A stretch of 64,000 bases of DNA from Microbacterium sp. W4I20 (GCF_030816505.1 NZ_JAUSYB010000001.1:3534001-3598000), one strand, 5' to 3'; positions 42,337 to 52,037 are shown, counted from the first letter of the stretch. Made by a program: numbers and translations. Notes: generated by a model from the sequence alone, not told the origin.

Positions 42337-42645
42337 ATGCGCAAAGGGGTGGTCGAGTACTGCGTGCTCGGCCTTCTCGCGGGCGAGCCGATGTACGGCT
42401 GGCAGCTCTCCGACGCGCTCACCCGCGCCGGACTGATCGCCAGCATCGGCACGCTCTACCCCCTGCTCGGCCGGTTGCGCGACAACGGTTGGGTGAGCAC
42501 CTTCGACCTGCCGTCCGAGAGCGGCCCGGTGCGCAAGTACTACCGCCTCACGGATGTCGGGATCGAGCAGCTCGAGCGCTTCCGCATGCAGTGGAGCCCA
42601 TTCGCCCGTGTCGTCACGGGCATCGTCGGAGAGGGACGACCATGA
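42337..42645 (+). CDS. PadR-family transcriptional regulator
   Basis: 102 aa, a PadR core of normal size: MRKGVVEYCVLGLLAGEPMYGWQLSDAL, then the winged helix SIGTLYPLLGRLRDNGWVSTF and YYRLTDVGIEQLERF. ATG 42337 has CGGAG 6 nt upstream; ATG 42313 inside the palindrome is an alternative leaderless start adding 8 residues. The stop overlaps the ATG of the HAAS-type membrane gene, forming the common PadR-HAAS pair. Confidence 0.92.
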   Translation: MRKGVVEYCVLGLLAGEPMYGWQLSDALTRAGLIASIGTLYPLLGRLRDNGWVSTFDLPSESGPVRKYYRLTDVGIEQLERFRMQWSPFARVVTGIVGEGRP

Positions 42646-43286
42646 CAGACACCACCGCTGAACAGCTCCGTGCGGACTACCTCGCTCGGCTCGACGAGGC
42701 CATGCGCCACCTGCCGCACGGCGTCGCGTCCGACATCCGCGGCGGAATCATCGAAGAGCTCGAAGGGCTGGATGCCGACGCCACGGCTGCGAAGATCGCG
42801 CAGCTGGGCCATCCCGAGAGCATCGCGGAAGAGGCGCAGCGCGAGGTGCCGGCGGGCACCGCCTACGCGGCCGCACCGCCCGTCGCCCCGGCGGTGCGGC
42901 GCCTGCCCGCCACCGCCACGAGAGGATTCGCGATCACGGCCGCGCTGACGCTCAGCTTCGGCGGTTTCGTGCTGCCCGTGCTCGGATGGATCGTGGGGAT
43001 CGCCCTCGTCACCTCGGCGACGCTGTGGAGGAGATGGGAGAAGGCCGTCGCGATCGCGGTGCCGTTCGCGTTCACGGGGCTGTCGCTCTTGATCTCCTGG
43101 ATCGTGTCCGGCGTCACGGGCGCGGGGCCGGGCGGCGCCTCGTCGGGCGCGTTCGAGGCCCCGGGGAACAATCCGCTCGTTCCCGGCCTGGGGGAGTGGC
43201 ACCTCCTGATCCTTCTCGGGTTCCTGCTCATCCCGGCATCCGGACTCTGGCTGCTGTGGCGGCTGCGAGGACGCGCCGCCCGCTGA
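42642..43286 (+). CDS. HAAS-domain membrane protein (PadR partner)
   Basis: 214 aa. N-terminal helical HAAS-like domain (LRADYLARLDEAMRHLPHGVASDIRGGIIEELEGL... KIAQLGHPESIAEEA) and four to five transmembrane helices. Such proteins are usually encoded after a PadR regulator and are thought to be its membrane-side target or sensor. ATGA overlap with the PadR gene. Confidence 0.85.
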   Translation: MTDTTAEQLRADYLARLDEAMRHLPHGVASDIRGGIIEELEGLDADATAAKIAQLGHPESIAEEAQREVPAGTAYAAAPPVAPAVRRLPATATRGFAITAALTLSFGGFVLPVLGWIVGIALVTSATLWRRWEKAVAIAVPFAFTGLSLLISWIVSGVTGAGPGGASSGAFEAPGNNPLVPGLGEWHLLILLGFLLIPASGLWLLWRLRGRAAR

Positions 43287-43322
43287 CCGGCGTTGCTCCC
43301 CGATGACCGCGGGCGTCCGTCG

Positions 43323-43328
43323 TACCGT
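43323..43328 (+). promoter_or_regulatory. -10 box of the 50-aa gene
   Basis: TACCGT, 6 nt (ggagac), ATG 43335. Confidence 0.45.
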
Positions 43329-43334
43329 GGAGAC

Positions 43335-43487
43335 ATGGCACGCGTCGCGGGACGGAACCTCGGGTTCAGCTGGTTCGTCGGCGTGCTGTGCGCGGGCATC
43401 ATCGCGGGGCTGATGTGGCTGTCGCTGCCCATGCTCCCGTTCCTCGCCGAGTTCGCCGGGAATGCTCTGCGCAGCGCGCTTCCCTGA
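43335..43487 (+). CDS. Small single-pass membrane protein, 50 aa
   Basis: 50 aa with one hydrophobic segment (FVGVLCAGIIAGLMWLSLPML) and a basic N-terminus MARVAGRN. Similar short proteins occur in other actinobacteria; no function is known. A -10 box 6 nt upstream and coding-like third positions support it. Confidence 0.6.
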   Translation: MARVAGRNLGFSWFVGVLCAGIIAGLMWLSLPMLPFLAEFAGNALRSALP

Positions 43488-43602
43488 CCAAGACCGCGGC
43501 GCCAGGGCGGTGCCGAATGGCGACACGTCGGCACGCCTCCGGGAGCCGCTGCATGCGCGGCGGTAATCTCACAGAGCACATACCCGATGAGAGGCGCACC
43601 CC

Positions 43603-44670
43603 ATGAGCGATCCTGAGGTTCACAAGACCGACAAGCCGGCGAACGTCGACGACGTGGTCGGCAGCGCCAACGCGAGCCTCGACGACGCCGCAGCCGCAGG
43701 TGCGGACGTTCCGGGCGCCGGCGCCGACGCGCCGCAGAGCACGCCCGCCGACCCGGACCTCGCCGCCTTCGAAGAGGCCGAGCGGGACCACCCCGGCCTG
43801 TTCTCCTCTGCGACCCCCGCGGCAACGCCTCCGTCCGACGCGAGCGATCGCTACGCCGACGCCGACGCGACGGCGGTATTCGCTGCGCCCTCCCGCGACG
43901 AGTACCGTGCCCCGTCCGCCGACGAGTACCGTGCCCCCGCCGCGAACGAGTACCGAGCTTCGGCGGATGACGAGTACCGCGCCCCGGCGGCCCGCGACCA
44001 CGAGGACTCGACGCTGGCAGGCAGCGCCTACTCATCGACGGCCGACGACACCGAGACCCGCATCGTCCCGTCCGAGCCGCTGGTCGTCGCCACCTCGCAG
44101 GCGCCGCAGCCGATCTTCGTGCAGGCGCCCGAGCCGCCGCGCGACCGGGGCAACCGCGGCACCGCCGGTGCGATCGGGCTCCTCGCGACCCTCGTCTTCG
44201 CGATCCTGTACCTCGGCGCCACCCTCGGTCTCGGCGCCCTCGCCGGTGACGTCACGGGCGAGAACATCGGCGAAGCCGTGGTCGCTCCGCTCGTCACCTG
44301 GGGCTTCTGGACGCCCGTGGTCGTCTTCTTCCTCGGGTTCTGGCTGCTCGGTGCGATCATCAACCGAGGACGCTGGGGCCTCTGGGTCGTGTTCGGCATC
44401 CTGGTCGGTGTCATCGCGTATGCCGGGCATATCCTCGGGCAGCTGTTCGAGGAGCCCTTCTGGAAGCTCACCTCCGCCCAGGGCCTCGAACTCGTCGGCA
44501 CGCAGCTGCTGGCCCCGCTGGCGATCGCCGCGTTCGTGTTCGCCCGGGAGCTGACCATCTGGTTCGGCGCCTGGGTCGCACGCAGTGGCGCCCGCAAGAC
44601 CGAGCTGAACGCCGAGGCGCAGCGCGAGTACGAGCGCACCCTCGAAGCCGGTCCGACGCTGGCGAGGTAA
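43603..44670 (+). CDS. Membrane protein with long disordered, repeat-bearing N-terminus
   Basis: 355 aa. Residues 1-185 are acidic, low-complexity and probably disordered, with four EYRA(P/S) units at about residues 98-130. Four to five transmembrane helices follow (GAIGLLATLVFAILYLGATL onward) and a short charged tail. No family was recognised. ATG with GAGAGG upstream; TAATCT may be the -10. A strong terminator hairpin follows the stop. Confidence 0.8.
   Translation: MSDPEVHKTDKPANVDDVVGSANASLDDAAAAGADVPGAGADAPQSTPADPDLAAFEEAERDHPGLFSSATPAATPPSDASDRYADADATAVFAAPSRDEYRAPSADEYRAPAANEYRASADDEYRAPAARDHEDSTLAGSAYSSTADDTETRIVPSEPLVVATSQAPQPIFVQAPEPPRDRGNRGTAGAIGLLATLVFAILYLGATLGLGALAGDVTGENIGEAVVAPLVTWGFWTPVVVFFLGFWLLGAIINRGRWGLWVVFGILVGVIAYAGHILGQLFEEPFWKLTSAQGLELVGTQLLAPLAIAAFVFARELTIWFGAWVARSGARKTELNAEAQREYERTLEAGPTLAR
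43897..43990 (+). repeat. Tandem ~24-bp coding repeat (DEYRAPxA)
   Basis: Four imperfect copies encoding DEYRAPSA, DEYRAPAA, NEYRASAD and DEYRAPAA lie in the disordered region of the 355-aa protein. Confidence 0.6.
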
Positions 44671-44692
44671 TCACGGACTCCACCACGCCCGA

Positions 44693-44721
44693 CCCCCGCG
44701 GACCCGAGTCCGCGGGGGTTT
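44693..44721 (+). terminator. Terminator hairpin overlapping the region before the next ORF
   Basis: CCCCCGCGGAC (44693-44703) pairs perfectly with GTCCGCGGGGG (44708-44718) around CCGA, followed by TTTCGG. It lies directly after the 355-aa gene. Confidence 0.65.
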
Positions 44722-44738
44722 CGGCTGTCCTCGCGCTG

Positions 44739-45170
44739 GTGCTGGCCACAGTCGGCTACTTCGCTCTCGCGGTCTTCGGACTCGGAGCGCTGAGCCTGCT
44801 GACCGACGCCGACATCATCGCGGTCCCCGGATTGGGCCAGATGCCGGGAGTCATCGGCATGCTGGCGTCGGTCGTCGCGTTCGCTGCGATGCTCTGGTCG
44901 ACCCTCCGACGCGGGAAGCCGTCCTTCCTCGCCGCGATCACGATCTCGCTGACGGCTGCCCTCGCCCATCTCATCGGCGTGTGGGTCGCCGTCCTCGCAG
45001 GTGTTGGCAACGCGGTGATCGCCACGGCGGTCGCCGGCGACCTCGTGCGAGGCGGGGCGAGCGCCGTGCTTCTCCTGGCCGCGGCGGTCGCCGCGTGGGG
45101 CGGGATCGCTCTGCGACGGACCCGCGCGGAGAGGCCGCGCTGGCGGTGGGAGCGCGACGACGAGGAATGA
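44739..45170 (+). CDS. Hypothetical membrane protein (start uncertain)
   Basis: 143 aa from GTG 44739, with four hydrophobic segments and a charged tail RWRWERDDEE. No family was recognised. There is no ribosome site before the GTG. The frame is open upstream through the hairpin to an ATC at 44670 that touches the preceding TAA, and the upstream reading (TDSTTPDPRGPESAGVSAV) looks like a normal polar N-terminus. The true start may therefore be non-standard or the ATC a changed ATG. Confidence 0.65.
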   Translation: MLATVGYFALAVFGLGALSLLTDADIIAVPGLGQMPGVIGMLASVVAFAAMLWSTLRRGKPSFLAAITISLTAALAHLIGVWVAVLAGVGNAVIATAVAGDLVRGGASAVLLLAAAVAAWGGIALRRTRAERPRWRWERDDEE

Positions 45171-45217
45171 CGCCCCGCCGCGACGGGGAAATCGCGACGG
45201 TGGCGGGCGACGCGCCG

Positions 45218-45223
45218 TACGCT
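45218..45223 (+). promoter_or_regulatory. -10 box fixing the GTG 45230 start
   Basis: TACGCT, 6 nt (ggtggg), GTG 45230. Confidence 0.5.
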
Positions 45224-45229
45224 GGTGGG

Positions 45230-45877
45230 GTGGAGCGCTCGTTGGAGACGCAGGTGGACCAGGCCGTCGAGGCCTGGCTGCGCTGGGTGCCGCGCTGGGA
45301 GCCGGCGACTCATCGCGGCCGCGTCGCGCCCTGCCGTCGCTGCCTGGGATCCCCGATCCTGTCCGCGGCGGGCATCGGCGCCAACACCCCGCACGGCGTG
45401 CAGCACGGACTCTCCACCCGCATGAAGACGATCGTCGATCATGCCGTCGCCGATTACACGGCCCGCAACCTTCCGATGCTGCAGCGCGAGCTCGATCAGC
45501 AGGCCGCGCGCAATCGTGCGCGGAGCTACCGTCCGGCGGAGAACCTGGAGCCCGAGTTCGACGGGCTTCCGCTCGACCCCGAACCGGTGCCGGGGGCGCC
45601 CTTCCTCTTCACGATCGCCGGGATGGCGGACGAGGCAGCCGACGAACTCCCGCCGCTCCCGCCGCTGACCGAGGAGGCCAAGGTCGCGCTGCGGCAGGAG
45701 GTGGCCCTCGCCGACGAGTACGCCAACATGATCGGACGCGAGATCTGCGGCATCCTGCTGCGGCATCGGCTGTACATCCAGGCCGCCATCTCACAGCACA
45801 TCGAGCCGCAGATCGAAGCCCTTCTGGCTGAGCTCACCCAGTCCCTGGACTCGCCCTTCGACCCCGAGGCGCCCTAG
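45230..45877 (+). CDS. Hypothetical protein, 215 aa
   Basis: 215 aa, soluble, Pro/Glu-rich. It contains CRRC in RGRVAPCRRCLG, a helical middle and an acidic end. No family was recognised. The GTG at 45230 is favoured by the TACGCT box 6 nt upstream; an ATG at 45167 overlapping the previous stop (ATGA) would add 21 residues. It is the last gene before the str operon promoter. Confidence 0.7.
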   Translation: MERSLETQVDQAVEAWLRWVPRWEPATHRGRVAPCRRCLGSPILSAAGIGANTPHGVQHGLSTRMKTIVDHAVADYTARNLPMLQRELDQQAARNRARSYRPAENLEPEFDGLPLDPEPVPGAPFLFTIAGMADEAADELPPLPPLTEEAKVALRQEVALADEYANMIGREICGILLRHRLYIQAAISQHIEPQIEALLAELTQSLDSPFDPEAP

Positions 45878-45895
45878 TCGCGCCCTGGCGCTCAT

Positions 45896-45924
45896 TTGAC
45901 CGCCAGGTTACGCGGCATTACACT
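45896..45924 (+). promoter_or_regulatory. Promoter of the rpsL-rpsG-fusA operon
   Basis: TTGACC (45896-45901), 17-nt spacer, TACACT (45919-45924): close to the housekeeping sigma consensus. It leaves a ~160-nt leader containing the hairpin GCACGCCG/CGGCGTGC (46012-46031), a candidate for leader control. Confidence 0.75.
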
Positions 45925-46091
45925 TGTTCAGGTGTGTGCACGTCTTGACGTGCGCACTGGGCGTCGGCACCTTGCCGGTCCGCCTCCACGGCATACCCAC
46001 CACACGAAAAAGCACGCCGATTCCGGCGTGCCGGTGGGGCATGATGTGAAACCCATCACGCTGTCACCGTGCAGCACTATGAGGAGAGAAC

Positions 46092-46460
46092 GTGCCAACC
46101 ATTCAGCAGTTGGTTCGCAAGGGTCGCTCGCCGAAGGTCACCAAGACCAAGACGCCTGCCCTGAAGTCGAACCCGCAGCAGGCCGGGGTATGCACCCGCG
46201 TCTACACCACCACCCCGAAGAAGCCGAACTCGGCGATGCGCAAGGTCGCTCGTGTGAAGCTCCGCAACGGGACCGAGGTCACGGCCTACATCCCCGGTGA
46301 GGGCCACAACCTCCAGGAGCACTCGCTGGTGCTCGTCCGCGGCGGTCGTGTGAAGGACCTCCCCGGTGTGCGTTACAAGATCGTCCGCGGCGCCCTGGAC
46401 ACCCAGGCTGTCAAGAACCGTAAGCAGGCTCGTTCCCGCTACGGCGCGAAGAAGGGTTGA
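46092..46460 (+). CDS. rpsL: 30S ribosomal protein S12
   Basis: 122 aa. Conserved [39 protein letters not shown] and [10 protein letters not shown] loops are present. Both Lys residues of the streptomycin region (KPNSA and GRVKDLPG) are wild type. GTG start with GGAGAG upstream. First gene of the str operon. Confidence 0.98.
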   Translation: MPTIQQLVRKGRSPKVTKTKTPALKSNPQQAGVCTRVYTTTPKKPNSAMRKVARVKLRNGTEVTAYIPGEGHNLQEHSLVLVRGGRVKDLPGVRYKIVRGALDTQAVKNRKQARSRYGAKKG

Positions 46461-46465
46461 GTTAG

Positions 46466-46939
46466 ATGCCTCGTAAGGGTCCCGCCCCCAAGCGCCCCGT
46501 GGTCAACGACCCGGTATACGGCGCCCCGATCGTCACCTCGCTGGTGAACAAGATCCTCGTCGACGGCAAGAAGTCGATCGCCGAGGCCATCGTCTACGGC
46601 GCCCTCAGCGGCGTCGAGGCGAAGAACGGCGGCCAGGACGCCGTCGCCACCCTGAAGAAGGCGCTCGACAACGTGCGCCCGACTCTCGAGGTCCGCAGCC
46701 GCCGCGTCGGTGGCTCGACCTACCAGGTTCCGATCGAGGTCAAGCCGCACCGCGCGAACACCCTCGCGCTGCGCTGGCTCGTGAGCTACGCCAAGGGTCG
46801 TCGTGAGAAGACGATGACCGAGCGTCTCCAGAACGAGATCCTGGACGCGTCGAACGGCCTGGGTGCCGCGGTCAAGCGCCGCGAGGACACTCACAAGATG
46901 GCCGAGTCGAACCGCGCGTTCGCTCACTACCGCTGGTAA
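46466..46939 (+). CDS. rpsG: 30S ribosomal protein S7
   Basis: 157 codons. [19 protein letters not shown] start and the conserved [17 protein letters not shown] and [15 protein letters not shown] segments. It nucleates the 30S head. Starts 5 nt after rpsL; a 12-bp hairpin follows before fusA. Confidence 0.98.
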   Translation: MPRKGPAPKRPVVNDPVYGAPIVTSLVNKILVDGKKSIAEAIVYGALSGVEAKNGGQDAVATLKKALDNVRPTLEVRSRRVGGSTYQVPIEVKPHRANTLALRWLVSYAKGRREKTMTERLQNEILDASNGLGAAVKRREDTHKMAESNRAFAHYRW

Positions 46940-46947
46940 ACACTTCG

Positions 46948-46976
46948 CCCGCTCCCGGCCGATCGCCGGGAGCGGG
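46948..46976 (+). terminator. Hairpin between rpsG and fusA
   Basis: CCCGCTCCCGGC (46948-46959) pairs perfectly with GCCGGGAGCGGG (46965-46976), 5-nt loop, no U-run: an attenuator or processing site. Confidence 0.55.
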
Positions 46977-47023
46977 CACCCCCTCCGCGCAGTACCCCTG
47001 CACGAAAAGATAAGGACACTCCT

Positions 47024-49141
47024 GTGGCACAAGACGTGCTCACCGACCTGAGCAAGGTCCGCAACATCGGCATCATGGCGCACATCGATGCCGGCAAGAC
47101 GACGACGACCGAGCGCATCCTGTTCTACACGGGCGTCAACCACAAGCTCGGCGAGACGCACGATGGCGCCTCGACCACGGACTGGATGGAACAGGAGAAG
47201 GAGCGCGGCATCACGATCACGTCTGCCGCCGTCACCTGCTACTGGGACAAGAACCAGATCAACATCATCGACACCCCCGGTCACGTGGACTTCACGGTCG
47301 AGGTGGAGCGCTCGCTCCGCGTCCTCGACGGTGCCGTCGCCGTCTTCGACGGCAAGGAGGGCGTCGAGCCCCAGTCCGAGACCGTCTGGCGTCAGGCCGA
47401 CAAGTACAACGTCCCCCGCATCTGCTTCGTCAACAAGATGGACAAGCTCGGCGCGGACTTCTACTTCACGGTCGACACGATCATCAACCGTCTCGGCGCC
47501 AAGCCGCTGGTCATCCAGCTGCCCATCGGTGCGGAGAACGACTTCATCGGCGTCGTCGACCTCGTCGAGATGCGCGCGCTCGTCTGGGCGGGTGACTCCA
47601 AGGGTGATGTGACCATGGGCGCCTCCTACGAGATCCAGGAGATCCCGGCCGACCTCAAGGAGAAGGCAGACGAGTACCGTCAGACCCTTCTCGAGACCGT
47701 CGCCGAGACCGACGACGCTCTGCTGGAGAAGTTCTTCGGTGGCGAGGAGCTCACGGTCGCCGAGATCAAGGGTGCGATCCGCAAGCTCACCGTGGCTTCG
47801 GAGATCTACCCGGTCCTCTGCGGCTCGGCGTTCAAGAACCGCGGCGTGCAGCCGATGCTCGACGCGGTCGTGGACTACCTCCCGAACCCGCTCGACGTGG
47901 GCTCGATCGAGGCGCACGACCCCAAGGACTACGACACGATCATCGAGCGTCACCCCGACGCCAAGGACCCGTTCGCGGCCCTGGCGTTCAAGGTCGCGGT
48001 GCACCCGTTCTTCGGTCGTCTCACCTACGTGCGCGTCTACTCGGGTCACCTCGACTCCGGCGCGGCCGTCATCAACTCGACCAAGGGCAAGAAGGAGCGC
48101 ATCGGGAAGATCTTCCAGATGCACGCCAACAAGGAGATCCCGGTCGCCTCGGTCACCGCGGGCAACATCTACGCGGTCATCGGTCTGAAGGACACCACCA
48201 CCGGTGACACCCTGACCGACCCGGCGCACCCGGTCGTCCTCGAGTCGATGACGTTCCCCGAGCCCGTCATCGAGGTCGCCATCGAGCCGAAGACCAAGGC
48301 CGACCAGGAGAAGCTGGGTGTCGCCATCCAGAAGCTCGCTGAAGAGGACCCGACCTTCCGCACGGAGCTCAACCCCGAGACCGGTCAGACGACCATCAAG
48401 GGTATGGGCGAGCTGCACCTCGACATCCTCGTGGACCGCATGAAGCGCGAGTTCAACGTCGAGGCGAACGTCGGCAAGCCGCAGGTGGCGTACCGCGAGA
48501 CGATCAAGAAGGCCGTCGAGAAGCACGACTACACGCACAAGAAGCAGACCGGTGGCTCCGGCCAGTTCGCGAAGATCCAGTTCACCATCGAGCCGATGGA
48601 CCTGGACTCCGAGAAGACCTACGAGTTCGTGAACGCCGTCACCGGTGGTCGCATCCCGCGTGAGTACATCGGCTCGATCGATGCCGGTTTCCAGGACGGG
48701 ATGAACGTCGGCGTGCTCGCCGGCTACCCGATCGTCGGAGTGAAGGCCACCATCGTCGATGGTGCCGCTCACGACGTCGACTCCTCGGAGATGGCGTTCA
48801 AGATCGCAGGTTCGATGGGCTTCAAGGAAGCCCTCCGTCGCGCGAACCCCGTGCTCCTCGAGCCGCTCATGGCGGTCGAGGTGCGTACTCCGGAGGAGTA
48901 CATGGGTGACGTCATCGGCGACCTGAACTCGCGTCGTGGTCAGATCCAGTCGATGGAGGACGCCGCAGGCGTCAAGGTCGTCCGCGCACACGTCCCGCTG
49001 TCCGAGATGTTCGGATACATCGGCGACCTGCGCTCGAAGACCTCGGGTCGCGCCGTCTACTCGATGGAGTTCAACAGCTACGCTGAGGTTCCCCGCAACG
49101 TGGCCGACGAGATCGTCCAGAAGCACCAGGGCGGCGAGTAG
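47024..49141 (+). CDS. fusA: Elongation factor G
   Basis: 705 aa, full length. G1 [14 protein letters not shown]2 with RGITITSA, G3 DTPGHVDF, G4 [10 protein letters not shown], then domains II-V. It drives translocation on the ribosome. GTG start with AAGGACA upstream. Only minor A/T codon use, as in other highly expressed genes here. Confidence 0.98.
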   Translation: MAQDVLTDLSKVRNIGIMAHIDAGKTTTTERILFYTGVNHKLGETHDGASTTDWMEQEKERGITITSAAVTCYWDKNQINIIDTPGHVDFTVEVERSLRVLDGAVAVFDGKEGVEPQSETVWRQADKYNVPRICFVNKMDKLGADFYFTVDTIINRLGAKPLVIQLPIGAENDFIGVVDLVEMRALVWAGDSKGDVTMGASYEIQEIPADLKEKADEYRQTLLETVAETDDALLEKFFGGEELTVAEIKGAIRKLTVASEIYPVLCGSAFKNRGVQPMLDAVVDYLPNPLDVGSIEAHDPKDYDTIIERHPDAKDPFAALAFKVAVHPFFGRLTYVRVYSGHLDSGAAVINSTKGKKERIGKIFQMHANKEIPVASVTAGNIYAVIGLKDTTTGDTLTDPAHPVVLESMTFPEPVIEVAIEPKTKADQEKLGVAIQKLAEEDPTFRTELNPETGQTTIKGMGELHLDILVDRMKREFNVEANVGKPQVAYRETIKKAVEKHDYTHKKQTGGSGQFAKIQFTIEPMDLDSEKTYEFVNAVTGGRIPREYIGSIDAGFQDGMNVGVLAGYPIVGVKATIVDGAAHDVDSSEMAFKIAGSMGFKEALRRANPVLLEPLMAVEVRTPEEYMGDVIGDLNSRRGQIQSMEDAAGVKVVRAHVPLSEMFGYIGDLRSKTSGRAVYSMEFNSYAEVPRNVADEIVQKHQGGE

Positions 49142-49148
49142 TCATCTT

Positions 49149-49196
49149 CCTGGGAGCCGGGTTACTCCTGAGCCTGTCGAAGGGCCGGCTCCCAGG
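49149..49196 (+). terminator. Hairpin with REP-like insert between fusA and tuf
   Basis: CCTGGGAGCCGG (49149-49160) pairs perfectly with CCGGCTCCCAGG (49185-49196). The loop carries CCTGAGCCTGTCGAAGG (49167-49183), a dispersed repeat also seen at 51584 and, in variant form, at 58377. Confidence 0.6.
49167..49183 (-). repeat. Dispersed REP-like 17-mer, copy 1
   Basis: Reverse complement of CCTTCGACAGGCTCAGG. Confidence 0.6.
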
Positions 49197-49306
49197 TCCC
49201 CTACAACTTCACATTCCCTCTCTACTAAACTGAGATTCACACCCGTAGAGAACCGGTCGCAAACCAGTGCCCGGCACCCTCTACATGACGTCCTGAGGAG
49301 GACCTA

Positions 49307-50497
<1,191 letters not shown>

Positions 50498-50512
50498 GCA
50501 TCTGCTTCCTCG

Positions 50513-50546
50513 CAGAGGGGTCGGGCCTTCGGGCCCGGCCCCTCTG
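50513..50546 (+). terminator. Terminator after tuf
   Basis: CAGAGGGGTCGGGCC (50513-50527) and GGCCCGGCCCCTCTG (50532-50546) pair over 15 bp with one G-T pair around TTCG. Confidence 0.7.
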
Positions 50547-50657
50547 TCGTGCCCGGACCAGCTTCGAAGACTCAGAGGTTCCGTTTCTCCGGGCCTGCGG
50601 GCACAATGAGTGGTGCCGCCCCTCCCGGTCGGCGGAACACACCTGAGAAGGGGAATC

Positions 50658-50870
50658 ATGGGTATCGACGACGCCGTGAACAAGGGCAAGGACCTGTACG
50701 AGCAGAACAAGGACAAGATCGCCGAGGCCGTCAAGAGCGACCAGGCCGAGGACATCAGCGACAAGGTGCTCGACGGCGTCGCCGACTTCGCCAAGAAGAT
50801 CGCCCCGGGTGCGGCCGACAAGATCGACGAGATCCGCGACAGCGCGGACAAGTCCATCGGCAACGAGTAG
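50658..50870 (+). CDS. Small MT0933-like (Rv0909-type) antitoxin-family protein
   Basis: 70 aa, charged and helical: MGIDDAVNKGKDLYEQNKDKIAEAVKSDQAEDISDKVLDGVADFAKKIAP... SIGNE. The composition and the repeated DKI/DKV pattern match MT0933-type antitoxin-annotated proteins. No toxin gene is adjacent, so another role (stress or CsbD-like) is possible. ATG with GAAGGGG upstream; a terminator follows. Confidence 0.75.
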   Translation: MGIDDAVNKGKDLYEQNKDKIAEAVKSDQAEDISDKVLDGVADFAKKIAPGAADKIDEIRDSADKSIGNE

Positions 50871-50888
50871 ATCTCGACGCAGCCTCCG

Positions 50889-50920
50889 AACGGCGGTCCA
50901 CCTCACGGTGGGCCGCCGTT
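50889..50920 (+). terminator. Terminator after the small antitoxin-like gene
   Basis: AACGGCGGTCCACC (50889-50902) pairs with GGTGGGCCGCCGTT (50907-50920), 4-nt loop TCAC. Confidence 0.65.
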
Positions 50921-51340
50921 CCTGCATCCCACCAGCGCGCCGGTTCGACCGGACTCGCATTTTGGGTGCCGAACCACGTAGGATGTTCGGGACCGCCTGG
51001 GGATCTTGCGGTCGGGGTAGCCGAAGGGGTTCGGCTCCCGAAACACGCGGCTTCCGCGTACAAACTGGGGATAAACGATCTTGGGGATCATCGTGCGACG
51101 CGCGCACTCCGTGCGCCTGAGCGTCTCCCTGCCTGCGCGGCGGGTACTCCGCCGCGCCCTCGAACGAGGATCCTGGCGTCCCTTCACGCCGGCATCCTCG
51201 CGTTCGGTGTGCCCCCTCGCACTGAACGTCCTCCCCAAGCGGGGCGAGGCATGGGGATGCCTCGCCCCGCTCTCCTTCGCTTCCTGACGCGCAGGCGGGC
51301 GCTTTCCGAGGACCTCGGACGGAGCGCGACACGCCCGGGT
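50921..51340 (+). ncRNA. Hairpin-rich region, candidate structured RNA
   Basis: No convincing ORF. Successive stems: GACCGC/GCGGTC (50991-51013), AGCCGAA/TTCGGCT (51019-51036), CGCGG/CCGCG (51046-51058), GCGCGGCGG/CCGCCGCGC (51135-51157), and a strong T-rich terminator (51239-51284). A transcript must come from the left to need that terminator, but no clear promoter was seen. Confidence 0.3.
51239..51284 (+). terminator. Strong orphan terminator
   Basis: GCGGGGCGAGGCAT (51239-51252) and ATGCCTCGCCCCGC (51257-51270) pair perfectly over 14 bp around GGGG. TCTCCTTCGCTTCC follows. No coding gene lies directly upstream on this strand. Confidence 0.7.
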
Positions 51341-51720
51341 TTGCAGAAGTGAAATCAGGCATGGCAGAATAGACAGGTTCGATATTCCGTCTGCGCTGTG
51401 CGCGTGATGGATCACTGCCAGGGCAGTGCATAGACGGCGTCTCCTCCGGGAGGTGCAGGGTTCTAGGCCGCGGGTAGCAGAACAAATCCCCGACACCTTC
51501 TTCCGAGGAGGTTCGCCGTGCGCGGCGGAGGTCGGCATCCGCACGTCCCCGATGTGCGGCTGATACAAGAACAGTGGTGCAGCCCTTCGACAGGCTCAGG
51601 AACCCCGGTCCCTGGCCCGAGAAGACGAGTGCCGAAGGCGCGAACAGCGCCGACGTGCGTCCAATGCCCCTGGGTCACCCGGCTCAGGACGGTAAGACGC
51701 TTAAAGAGAGTGAGCAGACA
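51341..51720 (+). promoter_or_regulatory. S10 operon promoter/leader region
   Basis: TTGCAG (51341-51346), then AGAATA/TAGACA around 51366-51375, form a possible promoter. The ~345-nt leader before rpsJ has stems such as CACTGC/GCAGTG (51413-51428) and CCTCC/GGAGG (near 51443), and a REP-like copy at 51584. A long leader fits autogenous control of the S10 operon, but no known leader class was recognised. Confidence 0.4.
51584..51600 (+). repeat. Dispersed REP-like 17-mer, copy 2
   Basis: CCTTCGACAGGCTCAGG, identical to the reverse complement of 49167-49183. Confidence 0.6.
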
Positions 51721-52029
51721 ATGGCGGGACAGAAAATCCGCATTCGCCTGAAGTCGTATGACCACGAGGTCATCGACTCGTCGGCACGCAAGATCGTCGA
51801 CACCGTGACCCGTGCGGGCGCGACCGTCGTCGGGCCCGTGCCGCTTCCGACCGAGAAGAACGTCGTGTGCGTCATCCGGTCGCCCCACAAGTACAAGGAC
51901 AGCCGCGAGCACTTCGAGATGCGCACCCACAAGCGCCTCATCGACATCGTCGACCCGACGCCCAAGGCCGTCGACTCGCTGATGCGCCTCGACCTTCCTG
52001 CCGATGTCAACATCGAGATCAAGCTCTGA
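51721..52029 (+). CDS. rpsJ: 30S ribosomal protein S10
   Basis: 102 aa, exact family length: [28 protein letters not shown]... [19 protein letters not shown]. First gene of the S10 operon. The ATG follows GAGAGTGAGC; the open frame upstream is leader sequence. Confidence 0.98.
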   Translation: MAGQKIRIRLKSYDHEVIDSSARKIVDTVTRAGATVVGPVPLPTEKNVVCVIRSPHKYKDSREHFEMRTHKRLIDIVDPTPKAVDSLMRLDLPADVNIEIKL

Positions 52030-52037
52030 GGCCCGGC

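Noticed and set aside
43897..43990. CRISPR-like short repeat
   Set aside because: In-frame coding repeats with imperfect units and no spacers; no cas genes.
46012..46031. Riboswitch in the rpsL leader
   Set aside because: Only one clear hairpin is visible and no known riboswitch core could be recognised; noted only as a leader hairpin.
46439..49126. Very long open frame antisense to rpsG/fusA
   Set aside because: High-GC coding strands leave the antisense frame open. It has no recognisable domain, and its composition mirrors fusA codons.
51390..51475. Possible tRNA in the rpsJ leader (GGTTCTAGGCC looks like a T loop)
   Set aside because: No acceptor or anticodon stem can be paired around it.
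50903..51568. Minus-strand open frame across the tuf-rpsJ gap
   Set aside because: No recognisable motif, no promoter or ribosome site, and it crosses several stable hairpins; treated as non-coding.
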